Positions 34,471 to 45,107 of a stretch of DNA of 64,000 nucleotides are shown here, one piece after another. Each line of letters begins with the position of its first letter. The first letter of the stretch is position 1. Position numbers and translations under genes: made by a program. The notes under the pieces are model-generated. The model saw only the letters and a program-made list of their open reading frames with translations. It had not been told where the DNA came from and searched no databases. This DNA comes from Selaginella moellendorffii (lineage: Eukaryota; Streptophyta; Lycopodiopsida; Selaginellales; Selaginellaceae): NCBI RefSeq assembly GCF_000143415.4, contig NW_003314285.1:1029451-1093450 (forward strand). Reading direction: 5' to 3'.

Positions 34471-37145
34471 TCCGAGTCTGAGTCCCAGTCCCAGTCCCAG
34501 TCCGTGAAAGCCCAAAGCATTCGTCTCTCAGACCCTAGGGGGTTTGGTGAGCTCCAAAAGTATAGTAAGGGGGAGGACTCCAGTGGAGCCAATTTGGCCA
34601 GGAAAGGCCAGTTTGGCCCAGGAAGGCTAGACCCAGTGTTGGGTGATGATTTGACCACTAGGAAGTCCAAGACTAAAGTGAATACAGACCGACAAGCGGG
34701 GTAATTTGGTGAAGTGTTCAAGAGCCGGCTCTAGTTCTCCTGGGAGATCGACTGGCCAATGCTCCCAGTCCAAATGTGGGTGGCACTACCTACTTGGATA
34801 CCTGGCATGGCTCAACGGAACCTCGCTCTAAGCCCATGGCTAGAGCACCTAAAGGCAAAAGGTGGGGAGAGTACCCATGGGGCTCGTGTAGGGCCACGGT
34901 GTTCCGAAATGTTGTCCCAAAGTCCCAAACTGGGGAAAGGAGGAGGAGCAGTCCTCTAGTGTAGTGACTAAGGATACAGTCATATGGTGAGGAAGTCCCA
35001 GAGGACAATGGGACTTAGTGGCCGGGCCTGCGGGCCTTAATCTAGTGGCAATGTTGGCAAACATGGCCATGGACAAAAAAGGGACTTGGTAGGAATTGAC
35101 AAAGGGATATTGGGAAGTCTATTCCCCATGTTTGTGGGCATCCTAAAGATGCTAAGGAGTGGATCTGGGAAGACCACTCGTGGACGGATGGCCCAATCTT
35201 GGAGAGATGGGACTGTGATGCAAGTGGTATTGGACCATCAGTGCAGCAAAGGTGAATGGGCATGGCTTTAGCGTAATAGGCTGAATTGTCAGTGGTACCT
35301 TTAGGTGTCGGTCATGGGACTAGACACGTGGAGCACTTGCACCAAGTGCAATAGTTGAGTGGCATGGATGCCATTCTTGGGGCTAGCAAGCCCCCAAGTC
35401 TGGAATAGGACTTATGGAGGTTGTGAGTGAGACTTCTCCAAGTGGTCAGAGGTGTGGTTAAATGACTAAAGTAGAATGGAAAATTTAGTCGCTTACAACC
35501 TAGTATCGGAGCTATTCCTTAGTCTGACTTTTATTAGTGCTCAAGTATATCACCATTGATATTGGCATCAGAAGGTCCTAGGAGTGGGCCTATCCTTGAG
35601 GAGTAGCATGTCGAAAGGACATGGCTCTCCACTCAAGTTCATGCGCGAACTTGGGCGCGATATGGTGGATAGGAAAGGGGCCAGTAAGGGAATGACTTTG
35701 GGATCTTGAGAACAGTATAAAGGTTTCCTTAGAGAGTTGAGGATGTGATCCAGATGAGTGTTTGACGTAGCCAATTGGCTAATGTAGTTGTGGTAAACAA
35801 CTATAGTTGGGATCACATGAAAGATAGAGACTCCAAAACAATAAAGGAGTCACAAGATTATCCTCATATAGTTGAGGTTGATGCTCATGAATGTGAGATC
35901 AGAAGTAATGACCGCGGGAGGTCAAATACGGAAAAGGACATGAGTCCTTGAAATGGTAGCTGTAGCTACCTTTGATAAATGCTTGAACAACCCAATAAGT
36001 TGGGGGTGTACTAAGAGGATGAGTTGGTATTCTCATCACATGGACAAGTGGTCCTAAGAGGCAAAAGGTTGCCCCAAGAGAACAAATCAAGTGTCTGAGT
36101 AACACTTGTAAAGATAGTTCTGGTGAGTAGGACTTGAATATAAGAAGTTGTATTCCAGTGAGTTGGCACCTCAAAGGTAGGACCTCATGGGTTGTCGGAT
36201 GAAGCTAAATGACTCAAATAGAGTCAAAGAATAATCCTAAAGGATTGATGGAAGCATTTGGACTGAGGTGTGTTATAACCCACGAAGGATGGGGGGGATC
36301 ATAAGATCCAACGATGAGAACAGAGGGTATCTCATCGATGGCAGAATAGGCTATGCTAAAGTCATGAGAAAGGTGTTCCCCAAAAAAGAAAGCGAGTTGT
36401 GTGTGAACACTATGGTACAATACTAACTGATAGTTGGCATGAAAAATGACTGCTTTGGTCTTGGCAAAGACCTAGACACAAGTAGGGAACCTCACTCTAA
36501 GCCCATGGCTAGAGCACCTAAAGGCAGAAGGTGGGGAGAGTACCCACGGGGCTCATATAGAGCCACGGTGTTCCGAAATGTTATCCCAAAGTCCCAAACT
36601 GGGGAAAGGAGGAGGAGCAGTCCTCTAGTGTAGTGATTAAGGATACGGTCACATGGTGAGGAAGTCCCAGAGGACAATGGAACTTAATGGCCCCTTTGTC
36701 AATTCCTAACAAGTCCCTTTTCTGTCCATGGCCATGTTTGCCAATACTGCCACTAGATCAAGGCCCACAGGCCCTATATTTGTAAGCATCCTAAGGATGC
36801 TAAGGAGTGGATCTGGGAAGACCACTTGTGGACGGATGGCTTAGTCTTGGAGAGACGGGACTGTGATGCAAGTGGTATTGGACCACTAGTGCAGCAAAGG
36901 TGAATGAGCATGGCCTTAGCGTAACGGGCTGAACTGTCAATGGTACCTTTGGGTGTCAGTCATGGGACCAGACACGTGGAGCACTTGGACCAAGTGCAAC
37001 GGTTGAGTGGCACGGATGCCATTCTTGGGGTTAGCAAGTCCCCAAGTCCGGAATAAGACTTATGGAGGTTATGAGTGAGACTCCTCCAAGTGGTCGGAGG
37101 TGTGGTTAAGTGGCTAAAGTAGAATGGAAAATTTAGTCGCTTACA
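33785..37145 (+). mobile_element. LTR element with minisatellite-bearing LTR; right LTR truncated
   Basis: The left LTR runs from TGTGAGACAC (33785) to CGCTTACA (about 35504). A short non-coding interior follows (to about 36480), beginning with a primer-site-like TAGTATCGGAGC. The right LTR lacks its 5' half (begins about 36484) and ends CGCTTACA at 37145. The flanks TTACA and ATACA are a near-match target duplication. No coding capacity is seen. A full solo LTR of the same family is at 57958-59767. The right LTR carries a local inversion (about 36692-36776). Confidence 0.82.
34017..34505 (+). repeat. Purine-rich GAGTCC/GAGACC-type minisatellite in LTR
   Basis: Tandem units of 12 bp (GAGATGGAGTCC and variants with GGACCC) grade into 6-bp units (GAGACC, then GAGCCC and GAGTCC). 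The plus strand is almost all purine apart from the unit-end TCC, CCC or ACC. Long open frames exist in several readings (Ser-Pro, Glu-Ser or Leu-Gly repeats) only because the units are multiples of three. Confidence 0.9.
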
Positions 37146-38410
37146 ATACATTTTTAAAATTACCTTAAGGATGGTCTTCTTTATTTTGTGGGGATAGATC
37201 TTGATGATCATTTATAGTTGGTGCTACCTTCGATCTTTATTCCACTCTTTTTGCATGCTTATTATGATTCTCCTATTTTAAATAGGCATATGGGATATTG
37301 TCGTGGACCGATAAGCTGCACTAAGTTTTTCTATTAGCCAGATATGCGACGTGATGTTATCTAGTATGTGTGTAGCTACATTTAGTGCTAAGCTCGTAAT
37401 ACTTTCTTTCATAATTTGGAAGGACAATTGGAGTCAATTGCAATTTCTTGTTGTTTGAGTTGGTGGCATTTAATCTAATGGGGCATTTTTCCATGGTTAG
37501 CTATTGGCAATGAGTATGTCATTATTGTTTTTTACTATTTGACTTGTTGGGTGAAAGTTGGTGCTTTTACTAGTGCATTTGCCACTGCTATTGGTTACTT
37601 CCTCCTTAATCGAGTGGTGTTTTAGTATTCTTGTTCGGAATGAATTTTTTCGGATAATGGTCCTATATTTATGGCTAAGGCATTTCATGTTTTAATGTCT
37701 TGGTTGGGGATATGCCACACTTTTACGAGTGTTTATCATCCACAGTCAGATGGTTTGGTGGAATGACTTGTTCAAACTTTCAAAGGGAGAATAGCAAAGT
37801 ATATGAATTTTCAACATTCGAATTGGGATATTATTTGCTATCTCTTTGGTATGCATATGTCACAAGGGTGCAAAATTTTGTTGGTGCTTCACCATATAAA
37901 CTCCTATATAATTATGATCCAATACTACCAATAGAGTTGAGTTTACCTTCGCGATTGCTATAAGCTGTTGATGTTATGTCTTGGAATTAGTATTTGATAA
38001 GCATTCTTCTACTTATCCAAGTAGAGTTTGTTGAACATTTGGGTTGCATACAAGTGGGACAACAACAATGTTATAACTCCCATCGTCATCCACTTTCGAA
38101 ATATAAAGTGAATGATTTGGTGTTAATTACATGGTTTGTCTAAGAGGCTTTTTACTCAATGGAAGGGACTGTATCATATGTTACAGCAAGTTGGATTACA
38201 AGTTTATAAGGTTTAGCATAATGTCTAACAAGTTAATCCTCTAGAAATTATGCATGTGCAACGGTTAAAACATTTTATATAAAAGGATCAAGAACAACTG
38301 ACACCACTTATAAATCCACTAATGCCACCTCCCGATATTCCTCTAAATCTTATTCATAAGAGAACTCTAACTATCTTTCACCATTCTGAAGAAGGGGATA
38401 ATGTGAGTTT
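37146..38410 (+). pseudogene. Decayed AT-rich gypsy element, integrase part
   Basis: Last section of the element begun at 22980. Integrase zinc-domain and core fragments are recognisable with many stops, notably FTSVYHPQSDGLVE near 37717-37764 and a KDGLLYF-like stretch near 37163. A purine tract GAAGAAGGGGATAA at about 38388 could be the original 3' polypurine site, followed by a TGTGAG start of a lost LTR. Confidence 0.8.
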
Positions 38411-38869
38411 TAAGTCTATGGTTACAATATTATATACAAATATTAACATAATGGGATTTTGGTAATTGTCAGATTGATTTAAATTTGACTTTTATATATA
38501 AGCTAAGGTTTTTAAGCTAATTTTTCTATATTCTCTTTCCATATTCCATGCCCTCACATGTTTATAATATAAACTTTCATTTGATGAATTGGATTAATAA
38601 ATAGGAATAACATTACTAATAAACAAACTAAGCAACACATAGCAAATTATTTTCTTTTGTTATAAAAGATTAATAAAGCTAAATAAAAAATTAATTAATT
38701 TCAAGAATTCACTAAAAGTGTAAATGCAGGCTTGCTTAGAGGTAACAAACTCCGCAGGCTAAGATAATGGTCTGATCAATCAGGAAGAGGAGAAATCATG
38801 CCTGAGAGATTCGAACTCCCCCAGTAACCACTCTGAACCGTGCCGTAAGTTTTAGGGTTTCAAGCTCAA
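38411..38869. other. Intergenic region upstream of TEX261 gene
   Basis: AT-rich, with no gene. Position 38793-38828 resembles the T-arm of a tRNA on the minus strand, but no matching acceptor, D-arm or anticodon arm follows. Promoter elements of the next gene must lie near the right end. Confidence 0.4.
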
Positions 38870-39807
38870 ATGGCTGGGTATGGAGGAGGGCGGGATTATG
38901 GCTACTACGGCTACACTGCCCATGCCACATCGAGCTGGTCGGGATTGAGCGCCGCATTCTTCTCCTCAATCTCGGCATTCACTGGAATCTTTCTCATCCT
39001 CTCCTTCTTGTCACTCGGAATAGGTGAGGAGTCGCTCTCGCAGCTCACTTTTCTTTCTCACGAAGCTATTCAGCCGCCGGATTGTTCTATCTTGCGGAGG
39101 TTGCGGAAGAACACACGCAGCTAACAAGAAAGATCATCGGCATCTCGATTAAGGTGAGACGAATTCGAGCTAGAGAAACACTGAAGATTGTTGTTTGTTT
39201 CAGGGAATTCTAGCTATCTACGTTCTACTCTTTGTTGTGGATGGCCTCCCGTTTTTTTGCGTTCTTTCTGGAATTGGAGCTCACGTACTATACTATCAGC
39301 TTCTAAAGACGTATCCGATTGTTGATCCAACTTCAAATATTTTTCTCGGGAGCTCGGGTGAGCCGCGTCATGCTCAGAGCTCGTTGCTCAAACAACTTTG
39401 TTTTCGTGTATGTTTTGCAGGTGCTGGCGCTCTAAGTGTAATAATGTGGAGTCGATTTTTCCTACAGCATCCACGATGTGCATATGTTACTCTCGGCTGG
39501 GCGATCGGTTTCATGGCCGTCACCGTCTTTTTTGTGCCGTTTCTCTTTCTCATCTCCCTGACGACTTCTTCGCAATCGTTGCCTCACGTATCAAGCTCCA
39601 GTCGTGCGTATCCTTACTTCTCTTAGCTTGCACGGTGCAAGGTTAATGTTTTCTTTCTTTCTTTTTTTTTCTCCAGATCCTCAAGCGTCCTCATCAGGCT
39701 TCCTTGGAAAGAAAAGAACCACCGCTGTTTCGTCGTTATTTAGATTTCTGACTGATAGACGAGATCAGGTGCTACCAACAGCCTTACCTCGGCCGAGACA
39801 GGCTTAA
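38870..39807 (+). CDS. TEX261/SVP26 family membrane protein
   Basis: Five exons: 38870-39023, 39074-39153, 39204-39357, 39421-39603 and 39677-39807, 233 residues. Introns are 50-73 bp. Family features are the first membrane helix followed by AAGLFYLAEVAEEHTQLTRKII, then further hydrophobic helices with LLKTYP and the terminal VPFLFLISL. In yeast, Svp26 is an ER/early-Golgi cargo adaptor that helps load glycosyltransferases into COPII vesicles; the plant role is inferred. The N-terminus before the first helix is Gly/Tyr-rich, and the C-terminus is polar. The fourth donor (GTGCGT at 39604) was chosen because it keeps the frame into the last exon. Confidence 0.87.
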
Positions 39808-40301
39808 GCAACAAAAGACTGCAGTGTACAGATACTGTAACTCTCTCGTTTTTTTCCTTTCACAGATCATTTGTGTTTTTGTGCGTTCTTTTCGAGGAAG
39901 ACAAAGGTTGCAAGTTCTATTCTTAATTCGAAAGCGACTGTTGGAAGCTCGGTATTTGCCATGGTTTCGGCGAGCATTCATTGTCCCGTATAGCGGTGAC
40001 CACTAGTCTACTAACTTTTTTTTTCTTTCAGCTCAGCTAGCTATCAGCTGAGAAACAGCTGGTTGGTCTAAGAGGTCTTTCAATCCAGGGTCCCAGAACA
40101 CATTGATTCTCAGTTTGAAGTTTTCAGCTAAGCAGCCTCACACGCGGTGTTTGGCTTGGAGAGTTATGACTCTGAAGACTTCGTGCTGTAAGTCTTTAAA
40201 TTCAATGCTGCTGCGCTACTAATATCTCTGTAGGTTCATGGCTTTCTCGACGACACCAGAGATATGTTTGTGCTCTCCTCCAAGCTAAACAGGCAGCAGC
40301 G
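39808..40301. other. Intergenic region between TEX261 and receptor-like kinase
   Basis: Holds the 3' flank of TEX261 and the promoter of the kinase. An AGCTCAGCTAGCTATCAGCT cluster at about 40031-40050 is partly palindromic. No gene seen. Confidence 0.4.
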
Positions 40302-41525
40302 ATGGTGGCGGTAAGCTCTTTCTTTTTCGGGGTTCTTACGTGTAGTATCGGAGCCGCAGAAGCTCAGCAGCAGGCTAGAAAGCACGGGCCTGGTAGTAAC
40401 TCTACGCAAGTTCCCAATGGTGACAAGGATGGCCTCCCGGCAGCCAGCATTGCTGCCGGAGTGCTGTCCCTGATCGTTGTGGGAGGTCTCTTACTGGTGG
40501 CAGCTCTAATCTTCATAAAGCAGCGCTTTCTCGATCCAAGAGCCAAGGCTTCGACGACAGCAGCTTCGATCATCTCTGCACCAGGATCACCTCAGCTTGT
40601 CCAGTTTTCCTTCAAAGCCATCGTTGCCACCACCCGGAACTTCAGCGACAAGATCGGAGCTGGAATTCTCGGCTCCGTCTACAAAGGAGTTTTTCCGGAC
40701 AGCGAGACGGTGGTCGCCGTGAAGAAGCTCGAGATAAACACAAGCGACAGGGACTTCCGCAACTGCGTCTCCGAGATCGGTTTCTTGTCTCACGACAGCC
40801 TCGTCCAGCTCCACGGCTTCTGTGCGGACTGTGGCCCCGACAACAAAATGCTCGTCTACGAGTTTCTTTCAAATGGTTCGCTGGACAAGTTGCTCTTCGA
40901 AGACTCGGAGGACAACCGGCTCGACTGGAAGTTCCGGTTTGACACAGCCCTCTCGATCGCTCGGGGCGTCGCACATCTCCACCAGCAGCAGGTTCCAGTG
41001 ATCCACGGCAATCTCAAAACAGAAAACATCCTTCTGGACAAGAACTTCCAGCCGAAAATCTCCGACACCGGCCTGGGCTTGCTCGTCGACAGGAGAAAAA
41101 TCAAGACGGCTCTGAGCAGCGGCCGAGTTCACGGATACTTCTCCCCAGAGTGGATTGCCGACTCGCCTCTCACGACCAAGACCGACGTCTACGGCTTTGG
41201 GATGATCCTTCTCGAGATAATTGGTGGCCGGAGGATCCTCGACTTGAGCCAGAAGTCGGAGCAGTGGAACTTCGTGGACTGGGTTTCCAAGCAGGTGAAA
41301 GCCGGCAACTACGTCGGGGTCGCGGATCCCCGGTTGAGTAGCATCGATCTCGAGCAGCTCCGGAGAGGGATCGACGTTGCGGTGTGGTGCATCCAAGACG
41401 ACGCAAAGTCGAGGCCGTCCATTGCTAAAGTTGTCGAGGAGCTGGAGAAAGTTTTGGTGATTGAGGCTACTCCTGCGAGAAAGAAGAGGTCCTACGGGCA
41501 GCTGCAAGAGATAGAAGCATCGTGA
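40302..41525 (+). CDS. Receptor-like protein kinase with degenerate catalytic motifs
   Basis: An intronless 407-residue frame. It has a signal peptide (about 1-21), a very short extracellular part without a recognisable ligand domain, a membrane helix (about 47-72) and a cytoplasmic kinase domain (about 115-390). The nucleotide loop GAGILGSVYKG (119-129) and ATP-anchoring Lys (141 in VAVKK) are present. The catalytic HRD is HGN (235-237), so the catalytic Asp is missing, and the metal-binding DFG is DTG (255-257), which keeps the Asp. It resembles the SD2-5/G-lectin-type kinase branch (IxHxxLKTENILLD, SPEWI), without their lectin ectodomain. It is probably a pseudokinase acting as a partner or scaffold at the plasma membrane. 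It converges with VTC4, 160 bp away. Confidence 0.88.
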   Translation: MVAVSSFFFGVLTCSIGAAEAQQQARKHGPGSNSTQVPNGDKDGLPAASIAAGVLSLIVVGGLLLVAALIFIKQRFLDPRAKASTTAASIISAPGSPQLVQFSFKAIVATTRNFSDKIGAGILGSVYKGVFPDSETVVAVKKLEINTSDRDFRNCVSEIGFLSHDSLVQLHGFCADCGPDNKMLVYEFLSNGSLDKLLFEDSEDNRLDWKFRFDTALSIARGVAHLHQQQVPVIHGNLKTENILLDKNFQPKISDTGLGLLVDRRKIKTALSSGRVHGYFSPEWIADSPLTTKTDVYGFGMILLEIIGGRRILDLSQKSEQWNFVDWVSKQVKAGNYVGVADPRLSSIDLEQLRRGIDVAVWCIQDDAKSRPSIAKVVEELEKVLVIEATPARKKRSYGQLQEIEAS

Positions 41526-41685
41526 ACAGAAGAAAAAAGACGATGCGAAGAGAAAGAATGTTTCTTTGCTTTCCTTTGTGGTGTTTCTTTCTACACGAAG
41601 ATATAAATCAGCCATCTTCGTTTTTCTTGCTCTTGTCCATGAAAGTGTAAATGAATGAATGGAGAGAGACTCGTCTTTGTTCTTG

Positions 41686-43057
41686 TCAGTCTTTGTGTAA
41701 CGCCTCCAGGAAAGCGTCCTGGAGGTGTGAATTCGTGGCCGCGATTCTCTGGGACATGAGCTCCAATGGCCCTCCCGACCTGCATTAAAACCAATCACGT
41801 TAGCGAAAAAAAAAAAAAAACCGAAAGCTTTTCTCTTTTCTTTTTCCACTTACGGATCAAACACACGCCCTCCGGCTTCTTGCAAAATCACAACTCCTGC
41901 CGTGATATCCCTGCAAGGAAAAACGATCGTATCAAGCAAGTGATCGAGAAAAAGTTGTCTTTGCACTCACCAAGGGCCTCCGAATCCCAGCTCGTAGAAG
42001 ATATCCAGCCTTCCACAAGCGACACCGCACAGGTTGAGCGCACAAGATCCGGTCATGCGCAGGGAGCGAATCTGCGAGACACGAGAACTCATCCTTTAAG
42101 ACCAGTGGAAAGAAAACGAGGAAAAGACGTAAACTTCGCAGTCACCTTATAAAGAAGGTTGTTGATCCTGTCAGTGGTTTCGTCCACAGTCGCTTTGTCT
42201 CGCTTCGTTCCAACCTGCAAAAGCAAGGCAAAGATTAGAAAAAAAAAAAGTAAGAAGGAGCAAATCAAACCTCTGTGGCAAGCAAAGCCTTATAAATCTC
42301 GTCCTGAGATGATGCAGTGATTTTGCTGCCATTGAGAAAGGCACCTCTTCCTTTGACAGCGGTGAAAAGCTACGGAAAAAACCAAATAGGAAATGAGAGA
42401 GATTACTTTGTAGTTTCTGTGCGTACCTCGTTCAGTATGGGATTGTAAACAACTCCGACCGAAGGTACCTTCCCAATCGTGAGGCCGATCGAAACGCAGA
42501 CAAAAGGAAATCCGTGCACAAAGTTTGTGGTGCCATCCAGCGGATCAACAATCCACGTTGGCTCGTCGGTTAGCTCCGCGGTTCCATTCAAAGCCGAGGT
42601 TTCTTCGCCGATAAACTATGAAGAACTCGTGAGAATTTTTTTCATGGAACAAAGGGAAGTTGTAAAGTCGAGAGGGCTTGCCTTGTGATCCGGGAAATGC
42701 TTTTGCAAGAGCTCAAAAATAAGCTTCTCGCAAGCTTTATCCGTCTCTGTTACCAGATCCACCTTTCCTTTATGCTCTACATTCTTGTGGCTGTGAAAGC
42801 TACCAGCGATTATCTGCAGAAAAAAACTTTTCAGTGAGAAAAAGAGGAACTTTACAAAGGATGAATCGACCTGGCCGGCTTGCTTTGCGGCATCCACAGC
42901 GATCTCCAAGAAACCATCCAATTCATCTAGAAAGACCACAAAATCAAAGCACTATTCGATCAGCCAAGAAGGAGAAGCGATCTAAAAGTCATCTAGAATC
43001 GAAGGAAACGAAGAAATGATCTAGAGAAACGAGCAAACCTTCACGAATAACGCCCAT
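41686..43057 (-). CDS. VTC4: Inositol monophosphatase / L-galactose-1-phosphate phosphatase
   Basis: Nine exons: 43039-43057, 42871-42926, 42682-42813, 42427-42615, 42271-42369, 42146-42214, 41971-42071, 41854-41910 and 41686-41779. The spliced product is 271 residues, the same length as I recall for Arabidopsis VTC4. Metal-site motifs are GEET (E73, E74), DPLDGTTN (D93, D96) and WDITAG (about 222-227). The enzyme hydrolyses myo-inositol phosphate and, in plants, L-galactose 1-phosphate in ascorbate synthesis. The first exon codes for only six residues plus one base. Intron 3 (42616-42681) reads GC-AG rather than GT-AG; all others are GT-AG. Confidence 0.94.
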
Positions 43058-43288
43058 TGCGCCTTTCGTCCCAGTTACAAATGAAAAACCTGTGAATAAA
43101 CCCTAATATATGTATTAAACCCCCTTTTCAAAATAACCTTTATGTGGTGGAGGCATATCCAAGGATCTGGTTATTCGGGATACCTTTCCCAAATAGCGAT
43201 TCGAACCAACGACCGGCTACTTTTTGGCGGTTTTTTTGAAAAACCCTAAAAGCTTTTTGGGGGAGAAGCAAATTTAGATCCCGAGGCC
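43058..43288. promoter_or_regulatory. Short divergent promoter between VTC4 and ATI-like gene
   Basis: 231 bp separate the two divergent start codons, so both promoters must be here. AAACCCTAA-type strings occur near 43088-43122 and 43241; such telo-box-like motifs are common near plant housekeeping genes. Confidence 0.55.
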
Positions 43289-43725
43289 ATGGCGGACGAA
43301 TCGTGCCGCGATTGGGAAGTTCTCACCATGTCCACCGCCTCGATCGATCCCAAGAGCTCGGCCGCTCCAACTAATTCCAGTGATTCTAAACAGCAGCTGG
43401 GAGAATCGGAGGACAAGAGCAAGGCGAGCAAGGAAAAGGAGGAGCTTACAGTGGGTATGGCTGCCTGGTTGCAGCGGCAATCCTCAGAGATTGTCTTGCG
43501 CGCTCGCCAATCCAATCCGCTACTGTCTCTAGCAGTCGCGGCCGCCGCAGTGGTGGGTCTCGTGATTTTGGGGCGGGGATGGCATCGCGAGCGCTGTGAG
43601 AATCGGCTGCTAAGATCACAGCTCGGCACGGTAAGGATTCTTTGCAAAAGCCTTTTTTTTGGTTTCTCAGTCTCTTTTCCCTCCATTTGCAGAGAGTTAT
43701 AACCATTGAACTCTCGGACTTCTAG
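43289..43725 (+). CDS. ATG8-interacting protein (ATI)-like tail-anchored protein
   Basis: Two exons, 43289-43630 and 43693-43725, 124 residues. Near the N-terminus is DWEVLTM, matching the EWEVVSLT start of Arabidopsis ATI1/ATI2; WEVL (9-12) also fits the W-x-x-L ATG8-binding pattern. A Ser/Lys-rich middle follows, then AAWLQRQ and a membrane helix (about 78-96) ending GRGWHRERCEN, again like ATI proteins. ATI proteins mark ER- and plastid-derived bodies for autophagy. This one is much shorter than Arabidopsis ATI1, lacking most of the acidic middle and the long C-terminus. Its last exon codes for only ten residues. The relationship rests on two short matches and gene layout. It converges with the GT64 gene, 64 bp away. 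Confidence 0.65.
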
Positions 43726-43789
43726 GAGCTTTTCTTCTCTTTTCTCTCCGAGCATGAATCAGGAAAGTTTCTCAAAGTTTTCTCGATTC

Positions 43790-45107
43790 TCACCAAAACC
43801 ACTGCAAGTTTGCGCCCACGGCTTTGACATTGCTTGACACGAGCGGCATGTAGCCGTAGCGAGCTGCTAGAAAATTCACGCACACCGTGCGATGGACATC
43901 GTGGCCTTTCAAGCTGCTGATCCCGCTCGATCCAATCTCGTAGAGTTTTCCTGGAAAGAAAGAGAGAGAAAAAAACAGTTTTTCTCACAGCTGAATTTGC
44001 GAGAAGCAAAACCTTACCTTTCACCCAGATCGGAGGAGCGTTTGTCAAGTTCGCGACCATGAAAGACATGGCAATGTCCTCGCAGTTCCTGGAAGTGAAG
44101 AACATCAAGTAAAAGAGCGTTTCTTTTCGTTCGCTTACCTCTGGTTTGCGACATACTCCCGTATGGAAGCGGGCATTTGGAGCGTGTAGTACTCGAGATA
44201 CTTGTGATGGAGAAATGCCGCTTTCGTAAGAACCATGCTGTAGGTCCCCATCCACCAAACGGACCACCAGCCTCCATACGTAAAAGTCGGCTGCTCCGGC
44301 CGGAAAGTTGGCGAGATTTGCTTCCAGTTGTTCTGCAAGATCAAGGAGCACGCAAAGTGAAACTTCCATCAGAAGCGCCAAAGAAAAATCACATCTTTAC
44401 CTTCAATCGTGCCCAGTGCATCCGTGGCACGAAACCGACCATGCTATCAGGAGCGCTCAGCCACACCCGGAAAGATAACTCCAGAGTCGTGCAAGGGACC
44501 AGAACGTCGTCGTCGATGGAGAAGATCCCGTCGGTGGTGACGCCGTCGAGCGGCTTGAATCTGTTGTTGAGGTTGTCCTCGTCGTTGATGTCAATCCGGA
44601 GCTCCAGCTCGGGGTTGTTCTTGGCGGCGCGGATGGATTTTTCCAGCGCCGCTAGCAGCGACTCCGAGGGCGGCTCGCTCTCGCTCCACACCACCCGGAT
44701 CGCATCCACGCCGCGGCACGATGCGTAGTGGGCCACGGATTTTCGCAGGAGATCGTAGCGCTTCCATGTGTTGATGAGAACCGTGTAGCGATGGTGCCTG
44801 GAAATCAAAAGTGAGTCATAGGCAACAGTGAAGAACCAAAGTTTGAAAAGGAAAAGACGAGCTTTTTTTCGTACCTCGAGACGAGAAGAAAATTCGCCTC
44901 GTCTTGGTCCCAACTCACAATCGCTATCGACCGGCTGATAACCAAGAAGATCAAAATCAGCATCGAGATCCCGAGAAGAAGCCTGGATCTCCAAGAGGAA
45001 ATGCTGTAGAACCAGGCGAGAGGGGATCTCCAGTAACGAGAAGAGGAGGAAGCTGGTCTTCCAGCTTTCACCAGCACCTTGTGATCTCTCGCCACCAAGG
45101 AACTCAT
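43790..45107 (-). CDS. GT64 (exostosin-like) Golgi glycosyltransferase
   Basis: Five exons: 44875-45107, 44401-44797, 44139-44332, 44018-44088 and 43790-43950; 351 residues. It is a type II membrane protein: about 35 cytoplasmic residues, one helix (about 37-57), then the catalytic domain. Visible family features are YTVLINTWKRYDLL at the start of the domain, a nucleotide-sugar/metal motif SIDDDV (about 172-177), GFVPRMHW, and the NCEDIAMSFMVAN motif near the end. Plant GT64 members include EPC1 and GINT1 (a transferase for glycosyl inositol phosphorylceramide sphingolipids); which one this equals is not decided here. The start at 45107 gives the shortest cytoplasmic tail consistent with an anchor; an in-frame ATG upstream exists. 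Confidence 0.88.

Noticed and set aside
33802-34515. Long frames of Leu-Gly, Ser-Pro or Glu-Ser repeats, also at 57932-59044
   Set aside because: They are translations of the purine-rich minisatellite in several frames on both strands. Unit length is a multiple of three, so openness is automatic.
38793-38830. tRNA-like T-arm (minus strand, GGAGTTCGAATCTC)
   Set aside because: No matching acceptor stem, D-arm or anticodon arm could be drawn around it.
40869-41849. 326-codon minus-strand frame opposite the receptor-like kinase
   Set aside because: Antisense shadow of a GC-rich intronless gene. The sense frame has full kinase motifs; the antisense has none.
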